Shown: positions 58,167-64,000 of the stretch, piece by piece
How positions within the stretch are numbered: position 1 is the stretch's first letter
How the letters are laid out: each line of letters begins with the position of its first letter
Assembly: GCF_000264995.1 (NCBI RefSeq)
Contig: NW_006767434.1
Span: forward strand, 736,969-800,968
Length of the DNA: 64,000 nucleotides
Direction: 5' to 3'
Source of the DNA: Punctularia strigosozonata HHB-11173 SS5
Lineage: Eukaryota; Basidiomycota; Agaricomycetes; Corticiales; Punctulariaceae
Translations under genes and position numbers: made by a program
The notes under the pieces: generated by a model
Told to the model about the DNA's origin: nothing
Databases searched by the model: none
Seen by the model: only the letters and a program-made list of their open reading frames with translations

Positions 58167-58970
58167 TCAAGCTACGTCCATTGTATCCACGCCAGCAGAT
58201 GATCCCAACTTGTCTGCCTTCATCTTCTTCATCTTCTTCTTCTCAGACTTGGGTTTCCCCTCATCGCCCGCGGTATTTGGCCCAGCAACCTTGCTCTCCT
58301 GCACTGTGGTGCCCTCCATCATTGTTTTTGACTTCTTGATCTTCTTCCTTCCTCCACTATCATTGTCTCCTCCATGGACCTTCCTGTGACGTTCAGCATG
58401 CGAAGCTTCACAGCGAGCATCACGCCAATTCACTTCCTCCTGCTTGCGGTACATGAACGTTGCACAAATGTTCTCACGATGAGCGGTGTTCATCACAGCG
58501 TACGTTGGACATTTAGCACAGTTGCAATGTGAGTGCTTGCCATGCTGCTTCTTGGATTTGGCTGACTGGCCGTTCTTCATTGTCGTAGGTGCACTAGGGT
58601 TGTCATTACTCAACATGAGAGGGGCACCCTCGACCGAGTCCTCATCAACTGTCATTGCATCCACATCCGTCTCATTGGGCTTGGAAGGCACTGGTGCAAC
58701 ACGTTGCGCAGCTTCTTCCTTCGGCCGAACATAGCGGTCATACACATTGCACACATCCAGTGTGATGACAAGGTTGAGAGGGTCGTCGCCAGGCATCAAG
58801 GATCCGTCTTTGCCAAAGTAAAAAATCACAATAGAGAGGTTGTTGCAAACAGTGATGTGATTGATAGCACAGCAGAACATGGCGTACTTCGGAGGCCTTG
58901 GCATACGGTGGGTGATCCTTCCATTTCCAAGATGATTGTAATGATCATGCATGCCTGTAGTTTGTTCCAC
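58167..58970 (-). CDS. Unrecognised 267-aa open frame with Cys/His cluster and Lys-rich tail
   Basis: An uninterrupted frame from a Met at 58970 to a stop at 58167. It has an N-terminal part with Cys (YAMFCCAINHITVC), an acidic linker (ETDVDAMTVDEDSVEG), and a Cys/His-rich stretch KKQHGKHSHCNCAKCPTY with AHRENICATFMY. Two Lys-rich runs (GRKKIKKSKTM and SEKKKMKKMKADK) could serve in nuclear entry or DNA binding. It lies next to and on the same strand as the Ty3/gypsy fragment, so it may be an element-encoded protein rather than a host gene. I know no family for it. A spliced or longer form upstream of 58970 is possible. Confidence 0.4.
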   Translation of the reverse strand: MEQTTGMHDHYNHLGNGRITHRMPRPPKYAMFCCAINHITVCNNLSIVIFYFGKDGSLMPGDDPLNLVITLDVCNVYDRYVRPKEEAAQRVAPVPSKPNETDVDAMTVDEDSVEGAPLMLSNDNPSAPTTMKNGQSAKSKKQHGKHSHCNCAKCPTYAVMNTAHRENICATFMYRKQEEVNWRDARCEASHAERHRKVHGGDNDSGGRKKIKKSKTMMEGTTVQESKVAGPNTAGDEGKPKSEKKKMKKMKADKLGSSAGVDTMDVA

Positions 58971-59229
58971 AAGATGATCTTGATGCCTCCACCATCCGTT
59001 GGACTCCGTTCAGTCTCAAATGATACACTTGTCATCAAGAAGACAATACTTGGTGTCGCCAGAATGTGTTTGGGAGGTCCAGGACCAGGATCAGCAATGA
59101 GAGACACCAAGGCCGACATGAGCCAATCAAAAATGAGGAAAGGTGCATTGATTGAGTTTAGTTGCGTCCAACAGCAAGTGTCTGAACAGATAGGTAGGGG
59201 AAGGACAGTCTCGCTACCACCTCCGTGAT

Positions 59230-60894
59230 CTATATGAACGTCATCTCTTCCGATGGGTCTGAGCTTGATTGGAGCATTGCACATGACATAGCCAAGGAAA
59301 ACCTGCAGATCATTGTCTGGAGGTGAGCCGCTGCCATCAGGCAATGCGGCAACACTGTTGACACCATTTGCAACAAGGTAAAGTTTAAGCTGTTCGTGGC
59401 CGTCAATCTGATCCAACAGCAACCAGGATACATCACCAGCTTTCCATTTTACCTCAAACACAATTGAGAGACCACATCCCTTGTGCAACAAAATACACTC
59501 GATGAGTCTTCACCAAAGTTGGCAACCTGCGTCTTGTGTCACCCCGAGAAAAGTCTATTGCCGTTCGGCACATGCACCCGCAGCAAGGACACATGGAAGA
59601 CGGGATGCACACCTCATTGGAGTAGGTGCAAAGGCAGCTCAACTTGATATGAGTTATCACCAAAATCCCGTATGATACAGTATGGCCCAATGTATTTTGG
59701 CACAAGTTTCCTTGCTTGACCCTTTGGGAATGATATATTCTTAGTGAATACATACACCATGTCACCTTCAACGAAGGGTGAAGATTGGGGTAACCGATTT
59801 GCAGCACGAGTCTGCTTTACTCTCACCTCCAAGATGGCATTGTGCGCTGCTATTACAGCTTGGCACATTTTCTGAGCAAACAAGTGAACACCAGTGTACT
59901 CGCTGGTTGCTGGTTGATTCTATATCAATGATTGAGGCATCCGCCCGGTATCTAAGAAGAATGGTGCAAAGCCTGTGCTCTTTGATCGTGCAGCATTGAT
60001 GGCGAACTCAATCACAGGTAATCTTGCAGCCCAATCTTTCTGATTGGGCCTTACACATGCGTGAATCATCTGGGTCACGGTCCGGTTGGCCCGTTCAGTG
60101 GACCCGTCAGATTCAGGGGGGTATGCACTAGACATACTAAGCTTAATCCCAAGGAGTTGGTTGAGATGTTGCCAGAACGCCGACGTGAACAACACGTCTC
60201 GGTCACTAATGATACACTTTGGAAGACCGTGCAAGCAATAGACCTCCTGGAACACTAACTCAGCTATGTCCTTAGCACAATAGTCTTATCACGAAGGCAC
60301 TAGATGTACACGTCCCAACAGGAGGTCGATGATAACGGTGATTTCCTCATAGGTACCATTGTGGTCCTTTGCTTCCGGTAGTGGGCCAACAAGATCCATC
60401 CCAATAGCCTCCCAAAGGCCAGTCAGGACAGGTAATGGGTTCAGTAGCCCGTATGTTTTCTGATTTGATGGCTTACTTTGTTTGCATGTAATGCACGAGT
60501 TGCAGTACTTTTGTACGTCGCGAGCCATTGTCTTCCACCAGACCGTGTATTGCAAGTAAGTCAAGGTTTTATGAGCTCTGAGATGAGCAAGTATTGAATG
60601 AGCTCAAGATATGACAATCTTGTGAGCAGAACGGTTGCCAGGATGACAGTCTGGGATACATAGCCAGAGTACATCATTCTCCTTGAGGTAGACAATGTCG
60701 TTGACAATCTCAAAGTTGCAATAGGCCTTAGACTCCTTAAGGACCATCTTGAAGAAGTCATCACAAGCATAATAATTGCGCAGGCATTCAGGGAACTTGT
60801 ACTTGTCATCCAATGCAACCATCAGAATGCGCCCCAACCCAGTTCCACCACCACCAGTTGTTCCCCCTCTCCAGCAATACCCTGCTGCATCCAT
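59230..60894 (-). mobile_element. Ty3/gypsy retrotransposon fragment (integrase end of pol)
   Basis: Truncated fossil on the minus strand. Parts in order are: a short piece ahead of the integrase with its zinc-binding region (about 60.5-60.9 kb, CNSCITCKQSKPSNQKTYG), the integrase core (about 59.9-60.5 kb, CIISDRDVLFTSAFWQHLNQ and AYPPESDGSTERANRTVTQM), an integrase C-terminal region (about 59.6-59.9 kb, ARKLVPKYIGPYCIIRDFGD) and a chromodomain-like or extension segment (about 59.3-59.5 kb, FEVKWKAGDVSWLLLDQIDG). No reverse transcriptase, gag or long terminal repeats were recognised. It is broken, with several breaks, but residues are well conserved, so it is of moderate age. Confidence 0.8.
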
Positions 60895-61424
60895 TGTAGA
60901 TGCACCGTCCTGGATTCTACTTCTGTCTGCCTGCTTGTTTTACAGCAAAATATGGGTCATGCAAATTTTCAATGCATTCAATTGCGCAACAGATATGCAC
61001 GACCGGTACTTTTGGGCGGTGATTGCCACCTCCCTGAACCACGTTGCAAGCACCATCAGGGCCAGCACGCAGGCTATCTCTGGAATGCTTCAACACGACC
61101 TCAGCAATCTGACAATTGCAGACAGAGATGTAGCCCGTGCATTGGAGGAACTTAGGGTTAGGGTTATATGTGAGGTGCACAGTGAGCTAGGGGTGGAGGA
61201 GGGGTGGGAGCCTCCTGTCGAATTGGGTGCAGGGGTGGGGAGGATGTGGGAGGCACGATGGGTGGCTAAGGGTGGGAGGATATGTGGCTATGCACATACA
61301 CAGGCTGCACCATTGCGGTGGTGGTGTCACCAAGCAATATGTCACACGCGTGCGGTCAGTGACTGTGCGCTCACATGTGTGCACCCTCATGCACAAGGGT
61401 AGGAGATGGCTTGGTCTTGCAGTG
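60895..61424. other. Repeat-rich DNA, no recognised gene
   Basis: A plus-strand frame (about 60,780-61,400) includes a helical-looking stretch (ATSLNHVASTIRASTQAISG, LSNLTIADRDVARALEELRV) that may be a decayed coding piece. I cannot name it. A short TTAGGGTTAGGGTTA lies at 61152-61166. Confidence 0.35.
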
Positions 61425-61602
61425 GTGCAGTCATTGACTGCACGTGCTGGGGGGGATACATAGGGTTATGGCAATGGTCCCCCCACTGGTGCAGTCAGTG
61501 ACTGCAATGATTCCAGCGTGGGTACAGTCAGTGACTGCGCATTGAGGAGAGGACACCAGGTGTCACCAATGATCCCTGCGTGGGTGCAGTCATTGACTGC
61601 AC
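61425..61602. repeat. Array of 19-bp palindromes at about 32/64-bp spacing
   Basis: GTGCAGTCATTGACTGCAC is a perfect palindrome around a central T at 61425-61443 and again at 61584-61602. Near copies lie at about 61,489-61,506 (GTGCAGTCAGTGACTGCA) and 61,521-61,539. Starts are spaced about 64, 32 and 63 bp. A weaker copy (GTGCGGTCAGTGACTGTGCG) begins near 61,350. The copies at 61,521 and 61,584 also share flanks (GCGTGGGT before, CATTGAGG after), so part of the pattern is a tandem duplication. Confidence 0.85.
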
Positions 61603-61659
61603 ATTGAGGGGCCAAGACTGCATTGTGGCAGTGGGTATTTATGGATGCATACCCTTACT

Positions 61660-61720
61660 TGACCCGGGGATTTGAACTTGAGGTAGGCACTCCCACACTC
61701 ATCAGTTGAGGAATTAACAC
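61660..61720 (-). repeat. Possible tRNA-derived SINE head
   Basis: On the minus strand TCCTCAACTGATGAGTG (61,712-61,696) resembles a Pol III A box, and GTTCAAATCCC (61,677-61,667) fits a B box. The 18-nt distance is shorter than in a normal tRNA and no full cloverleaf folds by eye. That suggests a SINE head or a decayed tRNA gene rather than a working tRNA. Confidence 0.35.
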
Positions 61721-61949
61721 TGTATGCTTTGCATGATTAGTCATAAATCTAATTCCGGGGCAGCCATTATCATTAAATAAATACATGCATCACTTAGTCA
61801 TTGTTTGCAAAGCCCTGTGTCACCCCAACTTGTGGAGAGATGGGTGTGGAGTGTTTGAAGATGATGTTGGCCGGAACGCCACCCTTTTTTGGCCACTTCT
61901 TGTTTGGTTTCTGCAGGGGCAGGCTGACAGGGAGGCACTTTGACCTAGT

Positions 61950-62282
61950 TCAAAGAGAGCTTCTTCTGTTGGCTGCCAAGGTTGCTTCTGTGAGGGATAT
62001 CAATGTGCATGGACACCGCTTGGAGGTCTTGCCTCCCACATGGCTCTTCTCAGCGAGCAACTCAGCATGCAGATCCTCTTGCGACAGCGGTGGATCTGCT
62101 AGTTTGCCCTGCAAGGCACTTGAGGCACTGTCTGGGGTTCCTGGAGGGGTTTGCTCCCCTGCCCCAGATGTTGTGGTGTTGGGTGGGCCACCTATGTCCT
62201 CATTGGAATCAATGTCCATACATTTAGGTAAATTAGCAGGGCAAGCAGCGGCACGAGATGGCCATAGGGTGGTTTGCAGCAA
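61950..62282 (-). CDS. Unrecognised open frame, possibly continuous with 62,292-62,846
   Basis: 110 codons, from MLQTTLWPSRAAACPANLPK through a Pro/Ser/Thr-rich part (GEQTPPGTPDSASSALQG) to SLTEATLAANRRSSL. It begins just after the stop of the frame at 62,292-62,846, in the same frame, so the two may be one protein with a break. Low complexity; could be repeat-derived. No family known. Confidence 0.3.
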   Translation of the reverse strand: MLQTTLWPSRAAACPANLPKCMDIDSNEDIGGPPNTTTSGAGEQTPPGTPDSASSALQGKLADPPLSQEDLHAELLAEKSHVGGKTSKRCPCTLISLTEATLAANRRSSL

Positions 62283-62291
62283 AGCGTCAAG

Positions 62292-62846
62292 TCATGGAGA
62301 GATTGGGGAAGTGGCAGGCAGGGGACCAGAGGGCCCAGCCCTGGACACGATCTCTGACGATGCAACACAGGCAGGTGCGTTCAGAGGGGCCTCATCATCT
62401 GAAGACTTATTGCTGGGCACCCTTGCAGGTGTGACAATGTTTTGCGGCTTTTTCTTCAATGCCTGCCTGCTGGTGCTAGCCTGCTTTTTGCAGCAGGATG
62501 GAGCAGAGGGTTTGGGCTGGGGTTGGAAATCCTTGAGCTGTGTGCACTGCTTGCCCTCGCCCATGGTTTGTGCCCTGGCACCCTTTGCGCACTGCTTATC
62601 CTTGATGTTGCCGTGAAAGGCCTTGGATTCTTTGTCCATGGGCACATCCTCCTCAGGGTAGTAGCCGGGATCATCCTGAGAAATGCACACAGCATCCTGC
62701 AAGAGACCCTCTACTTGCAAGGTCAGTTTGTATGTTGCGAAGCCCTCCAGCGCAACTGACCGTAGTTTGTACCCGTTCATAATCCGGCCTCCTGTGATCC
62801 AGATGCACGACCACATTCCACCAGTACAAGGGATCTGCAGCCCCAC
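62292..62846 (-). CDS. Unrecognised open frame, 184 aa
   Basis: Starts MGLQIPCTGGMWSCIWITGG with YKLRSVALEGFATYKLTLQV, which looks ordered. It continues into a hydrophilic linker (DPGYYPEEDVPMDKESKAFH) and a Ser/Pro/Ala-rich, basic part (KPSAPSCCKKQASTSRQALK). It lies in repeat-rich DNA beside retroelement remains, so a gag-like or other element-derived protein is plausible. I see no zinc knuckle, catalytic motif or membrane segment. Confidence 0.35.
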   Translation of the reverse strand: MGLQIPCTGGMWSCIWITGGRIMNGYKLRSVALEGFATYKLTLQVEGLLQDAVCISQDDPGYYPEEDVPMDKESKAFHGNIKDKQCAKGARAQTMGEGKQCTQLKDFQPQPKPSAPSCCKKQASTSRQALKKKPQNIVTPARVPSNKSSDDEAPLNAPACVASSEIVSRAGPSGPLPATSPISP

Positions 62847-63049
62847 ACCATCATCGATTGACCAGATGAGCTTGCCCTAGGGCCACCAGACGAGCATGGG
62901 CTTGGAGGACCGTACTCCCCCCGGGTGCAGGAGTCGACGCTAATAGGAAGTCGAGAATGCACAAGAGGATGTTGTGGTTGAGGACCATGTTTGTGGTGGG
63001 CTCCCAGAGGTCCTCGTTATAAGGCAGATCCCTAGCTCTTTCTCAAGAG

Positions 63050-63400
63050 GTCTGTCAACGGCCCGCAGGCTCTAAGGCCAACTTCTTCACAATCCTTACA
63101 AAGCGCACAGAGCGCAGTCACCAACAGCGTGCGTGCGATTGCAAGCTACCGTGAGTCATGCCCGCGCACCAGAGCGCAGTCAACGATGGTGCATCGCAGC
63201 TTGCAAGTATGCAAGGGCCATGGTGACCGCGCGCACGCACAAGCTGCAGTGCGCTGTCATTGATGGCCCATGCACACTTGCAGGCTGCCGAGCACGGTCA
63301 CCAACGGCCCATGCGCACTCACAAGCCATGATGCGCCGTTGTTGACTGCACTCTGGTGCGGGGCCCAACTCACAGTGGCTTGCGAGCATGCATGGGCCTA
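63050..63400. repeat. Degenerate minisatellite
   Basis: Repeated strings of the type GCGCAGTCA(C/A)CAACG... and GCACACTTGCAAGCTGC recur about every 60 bp with many changes. Open frames across it on both strands are composition artefacts. Confidence 0.6.
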
Positions 63401-63540
63401 CCACACCACCACCCATGTCTGTTCCCAATCAGGAAGGTGGCTCCCACCGCTGGCCAGTGCTACGCCCAATTTGGAAGGTGTTTTCCCACTGCTACGCCAG
63501 CGCTACCATTGTATGCACTCACTCATAACCCTAAGGCGCA

Positions 63541-63730
63541 TGGCTGTGGTGGCATGTGGCTGTGGTGGTGCGTGGTGATGCAGTGTGTGGCAATGCACCG
63601 GGTGGCTGTAATGTGGCGATGTGCCATGGCTGTAGTGGTGGCAGTGCACTACGGCTTTGATGTGGCGGTGTGCCATGGCTGTAGTGGTGGTGGTGCGTTG
63701 TGGCTGCAGTGTCATCACTACGCTGTGCAA
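63541..63730. repeat. GTG/TGG-rich minisatellite, 49-bp period
   Basis: GTGGCGATGTGCCATGGCTG at 63,613 recurs at 63,662 as GTGGCGGTGTGCCATGGCTG, with shorter GTGGCTGTGGTGG-type strings before. No gene is supported here. Confidence 0.65.
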
Positions 63731-64000
63731 GTCTTTGCCATCATCGTACGTGTCAACCGCAGGACACATACACGGCTCCATCAGCAGCATCAAGACGAGC
63801 AAGTATCCTGTGCTCGTGAACATGAACAAATTTGAACTTGCAAGCGTCTCATTCAACTCTGTCTACCGCGCCGGAGAGTCTGCAGCGGTTGCAGGCCCAT
63901 TGCGCTCGCAGCCTGTGGCAGGTCCATTGCATACAACAAAAAGTACGTCATCTCTGCTTATCTTTGCACGCAACATATGCTGACATGCTAGTTTCAGTTA

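Noticed and set aside
61152-61166. TTAGGGTTAGGGTTA as a telomere or chromosome end
   Set aside because: Only two and a half units inside other sequence; consistent with chance or a very short internal remnant.
61425-61602. CRISPR-like array
   Set aside because: Only four or five short palindromes with repeated flanks, no unique spacers, and the genome is eukaryotic.
63120-63578. Open frames on both strands near the right end
   Set aside because: They follow degenerate tandem repeats and show repeated Ala/His/Cys/Arg patterns without any domain.

Overview
The window looks like nuclear DNA of a filamentous basidiomycete (Agaricomycetes type). Genes are split by many short GT-AG introns of about 45-60 nt. 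Intergenic gaps are small, and both the host families (Chl1, Bms1, Ppc89, Vip1, Ypd1, UreG, 2-oxoglutarate dehydrogenase E1) and the repeat families (PIF/Harbinger, hAT, DIRS/Ngaro-like, Ty3/gypsy) are ones known from such fungi. All calls come from reading translations and splice sites by eye; no database search was run.

Region 1 (1-43,289) is ordinary, gene-dense host DNA in which I recognised no transposon. In order it holds: an epoxide hydrolase (-), a disordered hypothetical protein (-), a perfect 69-bp tandem duplication upstream of an ATZ/TRZ-type amidohydrolase (+), the urease GTPase chaperone UreG (+), two related hypothetical genes (-) flanking an F-box-like gene (-), an RRM protein of the Vip1 family (+), a DUF4203-type membrane protein (+), an MFS transporter (+), an F-box protein (-), the Fe-S DNA helicase Chl1/DDX11 (+), the phosphorelay protein Ypd1 (-), a mitochondrial-type CoA-transferase (-) that is divergent with the 2-oxoglutarate dehydrogenase E1 gene (+), a Ppc89/Cep57-type spindle-pole-body protein (-) and the ribosome-biogenesis GTPase Bms1 (-).

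Region 2 (43,290-64,000) is a nest of mobile elements. A nearly intact PIF/Harbinger DNA transposon with about 43-bp terminal inverted repeats lies about 160 bp upstream of BMS1. It carries a transposase and a Myb/SANT-like partner gene tail to tail, each with one premature stop that fits a C-to-T change. Next come a broken tyrosine-recombinase retrotransposon (DIRS/Ngaro-like), a degraded hAT transposase split by a second inverted-repeat element with a GC-rich minisatellite core and a 715-base assembly gap, a truncated Ty3/gypsy integrase fragment, and repeat-rich DNA with palindromic arrays, a possible tRNA-derived SINE and minisatellites.

No complete new multi-gene system is evident. The points most worth a second look are the 11-nt microexon that completes the Walker A motif of Chl1, the shared promoter of two succinyl-CoA enzymes, the paired C-to-T stops in the Harbinger genes, the nested inverted-repeat element with its GC-rich core, and the evenly spaced 19-bp palindromes near 61.5 kb.
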